Shown here piece by piece: positions 11,221-21,499 of a stretch of DNA of 64,000 nucleotides; within the stretch, counting starts at the first letter, position 1, and every line of letters starts with the position of its first letter. Below the pieces are notes generated by a model. The model ran no database searches and was not told the DNA's origin. It was given only the letters and a program-made list of their open reading frames with translations. A program made the translations under genes and the position numbers. This DNA is from Talpa occidentalis (lineage: Eukaryota > Chordata > Mammalia > Eulipotyphla > Talpidae): the NCBI RefSeq assembly GCF_014898055.3, contig NW_023605083.1, forward strand, positions 69,123,715 through 69,187,714. Reading direction: 5' to 3'.

Positions 11221-12035
11221 TGGATTAGGACTGACTATCGAATTATCTTAGCATGGATAATCCTAAAAGGCATGTCTGATGAGATGTCACTCTGAGAATT
11301 AAAAAATTAGATGGAACTAACAGACTAAATCTCACTATTTATGGAGGAAAGCAATCATTTTAGATAGAGGGGAAGCTAGTGCATAATTTTTAGTACATGT
11401 CAGAGTATCAAACGAAAACCCACTGAACAATAAAAAGGCCTTCATCACTACACCCATCTGAGTTGCGCTTTCTATAATTTGCAAGCTTATAAGTTAAGTA
11501 AGATCCATCCAATAATTCTCATTTGAGTTTTCTGTAGTAATTATAAAATCCTCATTTCTTATCTTCTTTATTGCACAGCAAGGTGAATTTCTCATCCTTG
11601 CTTTGATATTTGATGGACACTGTGATCTTTACTTTCCTTCCTTATCAAATTTCACTCATCCATGCATTTCTGAATTTGGGGATTATTTTAGTACCATTTT
11701 TATCTCTGCTGCCAGCCCTAGGCCTGACAAATAGTAGGGTTTTAGACAAACACTGAATAAATGTGAGGAACTCCATCCTACTTTGGGAACAGTGATATGC
11801 CAGTAAATGTTTAACAAGGGGCTCTCCCCACAGATAAACCTAGATTTTAGCAGTCGCTGATGGCCAGGACAAAATATTCCTTCCCACCATGAGTGATTCA
11901 AGCTGTAATAGGAGATCACTGAACTGCCTAGTGCTCACTATTCCACCTCTCCAGCCAGCTCCACACACTGTGGTCAAGGGGTCTCTCAGTAATCTGTCCA
12001 GGGAAATTGTTCATGCTTTGCTCTCTGGCTAACTT
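11221..12035. other. Mostly unassigned; possible L2 tail at 11560-11775
   Basis: Around 11700-11770 the text 'CCTAGGCCTGACAAATAGTAGG' ... 'AACACTGAATAAATGTGAGG' recalls the end of L2. The rest shows no gene or young repeat. Confidence 0.35.
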
Positions 12036-12039
12036 TGGT

Positions 12040-12170
12040 TGTCGATTTGTTACTTGCACTTGAAGCTGTGCAATAGTCAGATATGTATGTATCTAATGAA
12101 CATTCAAGTCCTCATCTAAAAATAAGAGTAATAAATGCTACAGAGGATTCTTATGAAAATTAAAATGCAT
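12040..12170 (-). repeat. MIR-like fragment
   Basis: Reverse MIR-like order with 'GTCCTCATCTAAAAATAAGAGTAATAAATGCTAC' followed by 'AGGATTCTTATGAAAATTAAAATG'. It is diverged. Confidence 0.5.
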
Positions 12171-15100
12171 TATCCCTGATAAAGTAATCAACAAAGAAGG
12201 GAATATTGGAAACAACAGATATAGGCTAGCCTTGTTTTTAATTTTGTAGTGGATGGGAAAGGTTTCTTGTCTCTTGTACGTGGTCAAATAAATGAAAATG
12301 AATCTTGAATCGTGTAATAAGGCATGGAGTCTTATCTGATGGGAAACCAACTCTTCCTATTGACTTTGGATCTAGAAGCATTGTAAAAATGCAGGTTTTT
12401 AAATGGATATCGATAACTGGAAGTTGTTATTGAACTCCTGATGCTTAATCTATAGCTGGTTTCTGGCCACAAAGAACATATGATATCAGCATCTGAAGAA
12501 AAAAAATTAGGGATTCTATACCAAGAAAAGGACTCAAATGATCGAAGCATGAGATGAAAGGAAAGAAAATCTTTGAGGAAGTGAAATCCTATCTCTCTTC
12601 AAAAACTGCTTTGTTTATGTGTGTGTTAAATTTACTCTCCAAGAGCAGAGGGGATGATCAGACTGTCAGCTCAGGAGTGGCAAATCCAAGTGCTAAGTGT
12701 CAGACAAATTAAAAGAAATGAAATAGACTTTGTGTGTGAGAAAGAGGGGAGGGGATAGGAAGAATGTGGCAAATTAAATCGAAGAGTATATCCAAAGGCA
12801 TGCAAAGTTTAATGATCATGCAGACCCAATTAAAAAATAACCCCAGTGGGATGGATTCCAGTTCATGGGTCACAGTTTGAAACCAGGTCTTTGTTGAGAA
12901 GCTTGTCAAAACTTCTCCTAGAATCCACCAAGTTCATTTTTTTTTAGTGGAGGTAAGTGCAATCAATTTAACTTGCCTAATTTTCACTAGATTGTCTCAT
13001 TTGTAACTGATTTTTATTTTTAGTAGTTCTCTTTTTTATCTACAATGAATATATGCTCATTGCGAAGAATCCAAACAGATGAAGTGCTGTGCCATCAAAA
13101 TCTTCCACTCCAGAGAGGACATCTGAACATTTTCCAGGATATCCTGTCCTATCCATGCACACACAAATACAAACACACATGTACACACATGCATTCACAC
13201 ACAAGTGTGATTCACATGTAATGCTGTATGGTCTCTCAAACTGAGCTCATACTATTTGCTTCTATTTAATAAACAGCAAACCAAGAATGTTTATTCAATG
13301 GCTTTCTCCTTGGAATCCTAGTTCTACAGCTTAGGAAATTTTGACTCATAGTACAGCATAAAGTCTTTGTAATTCAGTCTGAAAATCTCACATGTAGTCA
13401 ATTTCTACCTTGAAATAATAGAGTTCTTCTTTAGCCTCATTTCTAACAGTTAGGGGAGAAAGGGGCAAACTCTTTTTAGAAACTAGGCAGCACTATTATT
13501 AGGAATTTATCAACCTTTACTTATCTTTGGGTTTTTTCCTCTTTCCTCACTGTGTTTTATCTTTTCTCTGCTGATCTTTTTTTGCAGATGACCTTTCATC
13601 TTATTTCTCATCTGCTGGTCCCATCAACCCTAACTTTGTATCTGCTAAAACTCAGGTAATTGCTTTTAGATGGGTATAATTAAGAAGCCATTAGTGTAAA
13701 GTTTCATTTCAGTTTACGCCTTGGTCTGCATTTGAGCAGAGAAATATGAAATTAAGGTATTAGCTCCTTTCAGGAGTATGAGTCACGAGCTAATAAGTTT
13801 CAAGAGCAGTTTCTCAACTGTAATGATTGTGCTTTTCTCTTTGAAACTCTTCTCTTTGGAATTTTGCCAGGAGGGAATATTTTAAAAGAAAGGGGAGCAA
13901 ACCTGTAAAGATAGACCTGGCTTGTGTGCATGAGTCCTGAAGTTATATGGCCCTGCTGCCCTAGGATGGGCATATGAGGTCTTTCCAAAGTAGTTGCTAC
14001 GGGAAGTTTCCACCTGGAAACTTGTTTCCTTTCTCTGTGCTGTAAGAATTCTACTTGCTTGAGGGCAACTATGAGAGACATTATAGAAAGTATTCACCAC
14101 CCAAATGAAGACGTGGATGTCAAGATGACCTAAGTGTGATTTGACTGCAAATTAGATTCACCTGTTATATACCTGGGCCGGCCATAACCCATTTCCACAA
14201 ACTTTATGTCTAATAGCAAATCAACTTTATGCAACTTTTGCAAGGGCTTCACAGCCAACATGTATTTGGGCCCAAATGTAAACACAAGCAGGTTGGATTC
14301 TACACTGGCATTAATTTTCATGCCTTATGTATGCACAAGGGATGAAGAAATACAATTTAGAGAAGGATAGAGAAACAGTGCTCAGGCAGGCATGATCCAC
14401 AAGCCATCCCAGAGAAGAGGAGGTTATCAACACCTATAGTTCATTGTGCATCATGTAATCCCTTGTGTGCTTCATTTAAGAAAAATGTTAATTAAGCCCT
14501 AATATGTATAGAGCACATAGAGAGATCTGGAAGTCATGATAGAGGCCAGATAAAAATTTAAATAGAGTTATTTTTCCCCAGTACTGTGCTAAATCCTTGA
14601 TACAATACTACCTTGTGGCATGACTTCATAATATCCATCCAACGGGTTACCATGGCTATCCCCACAGAAGAGATTTGAAGACCAGAGACCTTCAGTTGAC
14701 CTAGGAACTCACATCTTGCTTGTGATAAATCAGGTTTCAAAATCTAGGTTCTTTGGTTGGTTGGTTTTATCATGGAGTATTTTCATAATCATCAATATTG
14801 TCTTATTCCTCAAGGTGAGGAAAACAGCAAAATATTTCCATGAGAATTAAACAAAACATAGAGAAATTTCATGAGGCAGATGCTTTATGTGAAAGTTAGT
14901 TCAACTCACTTGTTCCAGATTGGAGTGATAGTGTAAAAGGAGAGCAGAAGGTAGACAGTGAGGAGACACAACAGGGAACTTGGAGACAACAAGGAGAGCT
15001 GGTGACATGGGCATTCCTCATCTTTGGGATACAGCTAGCACCCATCGCCATGAAGAAAAAAGAAAACTGGTGCTAGGAAGGCGCTCCTGTGACAAAATTG

Positions 15101-15700
15101 GAAGTATAGTTAATAAGGACTTAATTGAACAGTTCAATCTCTGTGTAAGGGATGGGGGTTGATGGAGGGTGGGGAGGGAAAGGGAGAAGCACATAAAGTC
15201 CCTCAGTTTAAGATAGTGAAATGTGTCTTCTCATCTATAATGCAGCACCATAATGTTCTTATATGAATTGAAAATGCCAGGCAATCAAAGGCCATATGTC
15301 TTCAGCTTAGATCCACAGAGTGTCCATGTATTTTTAATCAATGCTGCATCTCTGAAGTATGTTTATGCTTTCTTGGCATAAAAGATGCTCCCCTAGATTA
15401 GCTCTGCACCACGCTTCAGTCTGTTGTTACCTCCGGCCATGCCAGGAGAGAAGAAATTGGCAGATCCCCCATAATGCATTACTGTAAAGCTAATGCAAGC
15501 TGTACTTGAAGGATAGTGAGCACTGAGCAATCCATTATGGCTGAGGAAATGGGCTTATGAGTCACTGAAGTCTTTCCTCCCTAGCAGATCTCTTTGCTAC
15601 TATCATCTCCCTTCTAAAATTCACTTTCCACACAGCACCCAGAGTGATCTGTTAAAAATGCAAATACAATTTCTTTATTCCTCTGTGCTAAACCTTCTGA
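12171..15700. other. Long unassigned interval
   Basis: No coding sequence or young mobile element is visible in these 3.5 kb. Frames of 60-93 codons occur on both strands without domains. A CA-rich stretch at about 13159-13205 is a weak microsatellite. Some ancient repeat content is likely but I cannot name it. Confidence 0.4.
13156..13205. repeat. Interrupted CA-rich microsatellite
   Basis: Alternating ACACAC, AAACACACATG and CACACACAAG blocks. It is short and impure. Confidence 0.6.
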
Positions 15701-16051
15701 TTTGTTTTCCCATTCCTCTTTCACATCATATGTCATGGCCTATGGTGGTAATGCTGCAGTCACATTGCCTGTGTTTCTGTTCCTAGCCCCTTACTGTTTT
15801 TGCATGCTTTCATTCAAAATACATTTAAACAGCAGGTATAGGCCAGAAAATCTGGTCTTGGTGTTGAGTATACATCACTATCTTCTTGCCCTCTTGAAAC
15901 TTGTGTTCCAGCTGAGAGAAACAACAAACAATAGAGAAAATGAAGATGAACTTGTTAAGTTTAGAGCATTTGGATCATGACAAGTCCTTTACAAAAAGAA
16001 AAAGGAAAGAAAGGAAGACAGTAGAGTGATATAAAAGAGATCAAGATTTAT

Positions 16052-16603
16052 GGAGAGCTGTGTGGAGATTTCTGGACCTACTAAACATAGAGCTTCCATA
16101 TGATCCAGCAATTCCACTCCTAGGTGTTTAACCGAAGGACACAGAAACATCAATTCCAAAGAGCACCTGCACCCCTATGTTTACAGCAGCACTGTTTACA
16201 ATAGCTAAGCTTTGGAAACAACCCAAATGCCCAAAAATAGATGACTGGATCAAGAAGATGTGGTACATATACACCATGGAATATTACTCGGCATTCAAAA
16301 AAGATAAACACATGCAATTTGTACCAACATGGATGGAGCTGGAAGGGATCATGCTCAGCGAAATAAGCCAGAAAGAAAAAGAAAAATACTGGATGGTCTC
16401 ACTCATAGCAGGAATCTAGAAAATTTAAATAAGAGACCATGAAAAAGAATAACTATAAGAAAGAAAATATCAAAAATCAACAAACAACTATGAACCAGAG
16501 ACACTCTATGGAGGGTGGGGGGCGGGTAATGGAGGTATTGGGGTCAAAATAAGGGGGTTGCAATTGTATGGGGAATATAAAAATAAAATTAAAATTAAAA
16601 AAA
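16052..16603 (+). mobile_element. L1-H: 5'-truncated young L1 tail
   Basis: It matches the last part of ORF2 and the 3'UTR of L1-A (about 24,959 onward): GCTGTGTGGAGATTTCTGG, the region encoding [15 protein letters not shown], the [18 protein letters not shown] end, the G-rich segment and an AATAAAATTAAAATTAAAA tail. A 9-bp flanking repeat, AAGATTTAT, lies at 16043-16051 and 16604-16612. The frame is broken near the segment corresponding to GIYPKD (GTTTAACCG), so this copy is dead. Confidence 0.9.
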
Positions 16604-16659
16604 AAGATTTATTGGCAAGGAGTGCAGATGGCCATATCAAATAAAGGGAGATGTCTCAT

Positions 16660-17010
16660 TTTCAGGCTCTTTCTCTTACTGTTCCCTCTCTTAGAACAGT
16701 CCTTCTACAGATATATACATGAATTTCTCAGAGCTTAGCCCTCAGATCAAATGTCACTTGTACATGATAACTTTCTGGATCCCCAACCTGAAGTGGCCAC
16801 TGCTAATTACTGTCTTACTGTCCTGTATGATAGCATATAAAACTACTTGAGATTACAATATTCACTTGTTAATTTCTTTGACCTTGTCCACAATACTTAT
16901 GGACTGTAAGCTCCATGAGAGCAGCTTTGCTCTTAGGTCTCCTATGTCTAGTATAGCATATAGTAGATACTCAACAAATGTGTGTTTCAACAGTGCAATG
17001 AAGGGATGAA
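16660..17010 (+). repeat. L2-like LINE 3' fragment
   Basis: It shows 'GACTGTAAGCTCCATGAGAGCAG', then 'TCTAGTATAGCATATAGTAG' and 'ATACTCAACAAATGTGTG', the usual end of L2. The part before it, with C/T-rich text and 'CAAATGTCACTTGTAC', is also L2-like. Confidence 0.6.
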
Positions 17011-17142
17011 TGAATACATCAACACATTAATTAGACTATTGGGCCAAGAGAGGTAAGTAACACTTAGCATTGGGAAATCACTCACAGACATTTTCTTCTC
17101 CTCCTAACTTAATAGCATGACATTTGTCTAAGCAATACCCAC

Positions 17143-17206
17143 TATATCAGGAAATACCCACTATATCAGGAAAATGTAGGAAATACCCACTATATCAGGA
17201 AAATGA
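17143..17206. repeat. Three-copy minisatellite AATACCCACTATATCAGG
   Basis: AATACCCACTATATCAGG occurs three times, with spacers A and AAAATGTAGGA between copies. All three cores look identical, so the duplication is recent. Confidence 0.9.
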
Positions 17207-17559
17207 TATCAAGAGAATAATTTAAAATGATCAAGTTACATACAAAATAGACTTCCTTTGCGTACCTCAAAGATCCATGTCTTTCCATCCCACTGCCACC
17301 ACTCTAGTTCAGTTGCCATTAGCTCCTATTTTACTGCTTCCACTTTTGCTTATTTTGAAGTACAGGATGGATGAGCCTTTAAAAATGCATATTTGATTAT
17401 GTCTTCCATTGCTTAAACCCTTTAATTACTCCCTGAGGATGATAGTATAAGAAACAAAATCTTAAAGTGGCTCCTGGAGACTTCAAAGAGCTTGTGAATG
17501 TCCACTTCTCCAGTTTCATCTCTGAATATTTTTCACAGCTTTCAGGTCTATTAGACTGA

Positions 17560-17970
17560 TCCCCTCTAAGTTTTCCAAATGCTCAAAGCTATCATCTTCC
17601 CTGCTGACCACTAGAAGTGGGAACTTATCTGTTTGAAAGTGTCTGTTCTCTCTGTCAAGTCAAGTCATAGTTGTCTTATAAGTCTCTACTTAGATGTCAT
17701 AACCTTTGGCAAGGACTCTCTTACCCATAAATCCAAGGTAACTCTTTTCTGTGGTCTCATTGCATCTTGCACTTGCCTATCACATTGTTTCCCACATAGT
17801 GAATTCCAGTTGTTTGATTTCTAACTTGTCTCTCCCTCTAGACATAGCGATAGAATGGCAAAAGTAATGTTTGTTTCCGTCACTCTTCTAGTTTGGGCAT
17901 CTCACCTAGGTTCTGACACATACTAGATCTTCAAATATGATTGTTGAATGATTGCTTGGATAAATCATTG
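17560..17970 (+). repeat. L2-like LINE fragment
   Basis: It contains 'CTTAGATGTCATAACCTTTGG', and at the end 'TCTGACACATACTAGATCTTC...TTGTTGAATGATTG', which recalls the L2 3' end. Confidence 0.5.
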
Positions 17971-18500
17971 TCAATTAGCATGGAGAATTTATTTCCAGAG
18001 AGAACATCAGGTATTATTTCTGAAGCCATGGGTCTTGTTATTCTTTGGCATCACTGTTGAAGACTGAGATGTACTAGGGTAGAAATTTGAGGGCACACAG
18101 CTTATCTCTTGATAATATTATCACAGGTCCTTCTGTTCACCCCTTGATGATAGCCTTAGAAACTAAGTAATTGATCTATCAAGACAAGAATTCCAACTCA
18201 CACTGAATATCAAGCATGGTGTGATCTACAAAGGAAGGAATTCTGGCATCTTGCACAGTAGAAAGGATTTAAGGTCAGTGGCTTTTCCCGCATCTGAAGA
18301 CAACCTGAAATGATTATAGGAATTAAGGTTGTAAACTGAATGGAGTCTTTGAAAATTTATCATCCAAAAATCACTGATGAAGTAAGCAAGGATTCTTATG
18401 GTTGTTTATGTCCTCTCCAGTCTGGGATTGAATTCTGGACTTTCCTTAACATTCCCCAGTTTCTTTCATCTGTTGAGTACAACTAAACTCAACATATTTT
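17971..18500. other. Unassigned sequence upstream of L1-A
   Basis: No recognised gene or repeat. Its last bases form the pre-insertion target (TTTTTAAAGG), which suits L1 endonuclease cleavage. Confidence 0.4.
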
Positions 18501-18515
18501 TAAAGGTTTGTATTT
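18501..18515. repeat. Left target-site duplication of L1-A
   Basis: TAAAGGTTTGTATTT is repeated exactly at 25551-25565. The empty site would read TTTTTAAAGG, whose lower strand CCTTT/AAAAA fits the L1 endonuclease preference (TTTT/AA-like). Confidence 0.93.
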
Positions 18516-18528
18516 GAGAGGGGCGGAG

Positions 18529-18540
18529 CAACATGGCGGC
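18529..18540 (+). promoter_or_regulatory. YY1-like site at the L1-A 5' end
   Basis: CAACATGGCGGC lies 14 bases into the element and fits the YY1 pattern AANATGGCGGC. Human L1 is known to carry a YY1 site near its start that sets accurate initiation. L1-B (reverse, about 38628-38640) and L1-C (48432-48442) keep CAACATGGC at the same place, which supports function in the family. Confidence 0.65.
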
Positions 18541-19050
18541 GAGGAGACGCTGCGAGTAAGATCTCCCATTAAAAAAAGTTAATAGGGAGGAAAAGTGGCA
18601 GGTCCCAGTGAGAACTGAGACAGGGAAGATAAACGGACGACTCCAGCAAACTGCCCGAAGAAGAAAGTTGCCATAAAAGAGGACGAGAAGGGAGGGAAGC
18701 GCAGAACCCTGCTCCCCTCCCCCGCCCACAGAGGCGGCACTCTCCGACCGGCAGAGACGAGGGAAACAACAAACCAAAACGCCCAACAAGAAAAACGGAT
18801 GCAGCAAGTGGGACTGTGAGTGGAAAGGAACTATTTCAGCCACCACACCCCGTGAACGGGAGCTGAGGCGAACCCTGCAGGATCCGCCGCGGAGGTGAGC
18901 TCCAGGCGCCAGTAAAGAGAGCCCCGCCCACCAGGAGGAGCCCAGCACCAGCACACAGCCCCAGCCGCCCGGTAAGCTTGCACGAAAGCGGCACTCGGAT
19001 TGCAGCTGCCCAGGGCCCTGCGCCTGCGACCTAGGCTTGCGGGGAGACGG

Positions 19051-19725
19051 CGGAGGCCCTCCCTGAGTGAGCAGGAACAAGGTGCCCAGGCAGGGGAGCG
19101 GGATTCAAAAGGCGCCATTCCCGCGCCACTGATCTGGGCTATAGCCCGCGTCCTGGAACTGAGGGCTTTGGAACTGAGACCCGGGCGGAGGCCCTCCCTG
19201 AGTGAGCAGGAACAAGGCGCCCAGGCAGGGGAGCGGGATTCAAAAGGCGCCATTCCCGCGCCACTGATCTGGGCTACAGCCCGCGTCCTGGAACTGAGGG
19301 CTTTGGAACTGAGACCCGGGCGGAGGCCCTCCCTGAGTGAGCAGGAACAAGGCGCCCAGGCAGGGGAACGGGATTCAAAAGGCGCCATTCCCGCGCCACT
19401 GATCTGGGCTACAGCCCGCGTCCTGGAACTGAGGGCTTTGGAATTGAGACCCGGGCGGAGGCCCTCCCTGAGTGAGCAGGAACAAGGCGCCCAGGCAGGG
19501 GAGCGGGATTCAAAAGGCGCCATTCCCACGCCACTGATCTGGGCTACAGCCCGCGTCCTGGAACTGAGGGCTTTGGAACTGAGACCCGGGCGGAGGCCCT
19601 CCCTGAGTGAGCAGGAACAAGGCGCCCAGGCAGGGGAGCGGGATTCAAAAGGCGCCATTCCCGCGCCACTGATCTGGGCTACAGCCCGCGTCCTGGAACT
19701 GAGGGCTTTGGAACTGAGACCCGGG
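19051..19725 (+). repeat. Five tandem 135-bp monomers in the L1-A 5'UTR
   Basis: Units start at 19051, 19186, 19321, 19456 and 19591, each with CGGAGGCCCTCCCTGAGTGA. I count about five differences across 675 bp, all transitions, two of them at CpG. Because 135 is a multiple of three, an open frame on either strand simply repeats every 45 codons: 245 codons on plus at 19000-19737 and 275 on minus at 18831-19658. L1-B and L1-C have only one diverged copy of this segment (about 37930-38030 and 49010-49095). Confidence 0.95.
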
Positions 19726-19877
19726 GCACGAAATTAGGGGCGTGGGTTCCCCACGACGGTGGGGCACAAGGCAGACACAGCACCCCAAAGCCGTTGAGGT
19801 GTACCCTACCATCCCCGCTCTGCTCCCTGTCCCACGGGGTGGAAAATCAGCTCCCCAAGGGCTCTAGGAGAGATCTC

Positions 19878-19892
19878 TGGTGCCACCTAGCG
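19878..19892 (-). promoter_or_regulatory. CTCF-like motif in the L1-A 5'UTR
   Basis: The minus strand reads CGCTAGGTGGCACCA, close to the CTCF core CCASYAGRKGGCRS. It stands downstream of the monomers, and L1-B and L1-C have the counterpart. Binding is not shown by sequence alone. Confidence 0.45.
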
Positions 19893-20355
19893 ACTTGACC
19901 CCAGCACAGGCTACTGAAGGAGCTAGTGGCCAGCTGGGGAGTTAGCCCACACCGGGCCCCTTCTGAACAAGTAGTCTGAGCCCACAGGGAGAGCGAGCAC
20001 CCACAGCCGGGGCAGACCAGGCGCGCAGAATAGTGTGCCTGAGACCAGAAGCGCAGGGAGTGTGTCCCACATCACCATTTTAGAACAGGGACATTTCTTC
20101 AGTAAAGACTACCTGCAGAAGGCTTCCTCAGGAGCCAGAGGTGAGCGGGGGAAGTTCGCCCACGCCAGACCCCCTCTGGCCTGCAGTCCAAGCCCAGAGG
20201 GGAGCAGGAACCCACCGCCGGGGCAGACCAGGCGCACAGGGGAGTGTGTCCCCACATCGGCATTTTAGAACAGGGACCTTTCTCCAGTAAAGGCTGCTTG
20301 AAACTGACAGATGACTCCTGGAAGAACCAGAGGGGAACAGAGAAGCCCACCCAAG

Positions 20356-21423
20356 ATGCCGGCAAGTCCCAACAACACAGTGTCCCAACGCATACGGCAA
20401 ATTAGAAAACAGACAGTAGGGAGGAGAAGAACCACACGCAACCTAGCAACTCTCCAGAGAAAAAGCACACCACAAAAAGAAAGCCAGCCCCCAGATTGCA
20501 ACGACAATAACTTGGAAGAATTTCTGAGCCTTCCAGAAAGAGAATTTAAAATTGCCGTGATTAAAAAACTGACAGAAGTCATAAAGGAAAACAATGATAA
20601 GGGAAAAATAATCAACGATCAGAAGAATGCAATTGAGTCCCTAGAGAGGGAAAACAATGGTCAGAAGAAAGAAATTGAGTCCCTAAAGAGGGAAGTAAAA
20701 GAAATGCAGGAGATCAAAGAATTAATGGAAGAACTAAAGAATTCTGGGAAAAGCAATGAAAGCAGAATAGATGAAATGGAAGAACGAATAAGTAATCTTG
20801 AAGACACAGAAATAAAAAGAACCAAAACAGAGAAGGAAAGAGAAGTACGAAGGAAAAAGAACGAAGAAAGACTTCGGGAACTATCGGACTCCATGAGGAA
20901 AGGAAATATAAGAGTTATAGGAATACCAGAAGGAGAGGAGAGAGATGTAGGAACAGAGAAAATATTCAAAGAGATAATTGAAGAGAACTTCCCAAATGTG
21001 AAGAAGGAGCTGAAAATTGATATACAAGAAGCAAGAAGAACACCAAACTTCCACGACGAAAGGAAAAATACAGCAAGACACATAATAGTAAAGCTCCCAA
21101 GAATCCAGGACAAGGAAAAAATAATGAAGCTGGCAAGAGGGAAGAAACAGATAACATTCAAAGGAAAACCAATCAGGCTGACATCAGACTTCTCCGAAGA
21201 AACACTACGGGCAAGGAGAGAGTGGAGGGACATAGTCAACAGACTCCAAGAAAACAGATGCCAACCAAGAATACTCTATCCCGCAAAGCTCTCCTTCCTC
21301 TTTGAAGAAAGAATATGGACCTTCCCAGACAAACAGAAACTCCGGAATTTCATTGCAACTAAACCCCCACTCCAAAAAATACTACAAGGAGTTCTAAAGC
21401 CAGAACCTCAGAGCGACGAATAA
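20356..21423 (+). CDS. ORF1p: L1-A ORF1 protein (RNA-binding chaperone), intact
   Basis: A 355-residue protein that coats L1 RNA, trimerises through a coiled coil and aids reverse transcription in the cytoplasm and nucleus. A basic N-terminus is followed by a Glu/Lys-rich heptad coiled coil (about residues 65-175). An RRM-type domain then begins near GNIRVIGIPEGEERD, with the family's ENFPN and RRTPN blocks, and the C-terminal domain carries KGKPIRLTSDFS, ARREW and YPAKLSF. I chose the ATG at 20356 (MPASPNNTVSQRIR). An in-frame ATG 45 bp upstream would add 15 residues, and the older copies lack the 20356 ATG, so the start is not certain. The coil contains a 14-residue direct duplication (20620-20703) absent from L1-B and L1-C. 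Length is near the mammalian norm (about 340-370). It ends 76 bp before ORF2. Confidence 0.92.
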   Translation: MPASPNNTVSQRIRQIRKQTVGRRRTTRNLATLQRKSTPQKESQPPDCNDNNLEEFLSLPEREFKIAVIKKLTEVIKENNDKGKIINDQKNAIESLERENNGQKKEIESLKREVKEMQEIKELMEELKNSGKSNESRIDEMEERISNLEDTEIKRTKTEKEREVRRKKNEERLRELSDSMRKGNIRVIGIPEGEERDVGTEKIFKEIIEENFPNVKKELKIDIQEARRTPNFHDERKNTARHIIVKLPRIQDKEKIMKLARGKKQITFKGKPIRLTSDFSEETLRARREWRDIVNRLQENRCQPRILYPAKLSFLFEERIWTFPDKQKLRNFIATKPPLQKILQGVLKPEPQSDE

Positions 21424-21499
21424 CAATGAAAGAAGGCCAAAAAAAAAAAAAAAGTTATTAAAAGAATAAATAAATAAAATCAAAGGAAAGACAAACACA

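Larger units (their letters stand above)
18516..20355 (+). promoter_or_regulatory. L1-A 5'UTR (internal promoter region)
   Basis: It is CpG- and GC-rich against the AT-rich flanks. From 5' to 3' it holds the YY1-like start, about 500 bp of unique sequence, five 135-bp monomers (19051-19725), a CTCF-like motif (19878-19892), and a second imperfect duplication in which GCCGGGGCAGACCAGGCG (20006 and 20217) and CATTTTAGAACAGGGAC (20076 and 20261) recur. Mammalian L1 5'UTRs act as internal pol II promoters; promoter activity here is inferred by position. Confidence 0.8.

Noticed and set aside
20661..21239. 192-codon minus frame across L1-A ORF1
   Set aside because: It is the complement of the Glu/Lys-rich ORF1 coding strand, which gives a Ser/Phe/Leu-rich shadow. 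Similar shadows appear opposite ORF2 at 24535-24996, 31910-32350 and 63125-63586.
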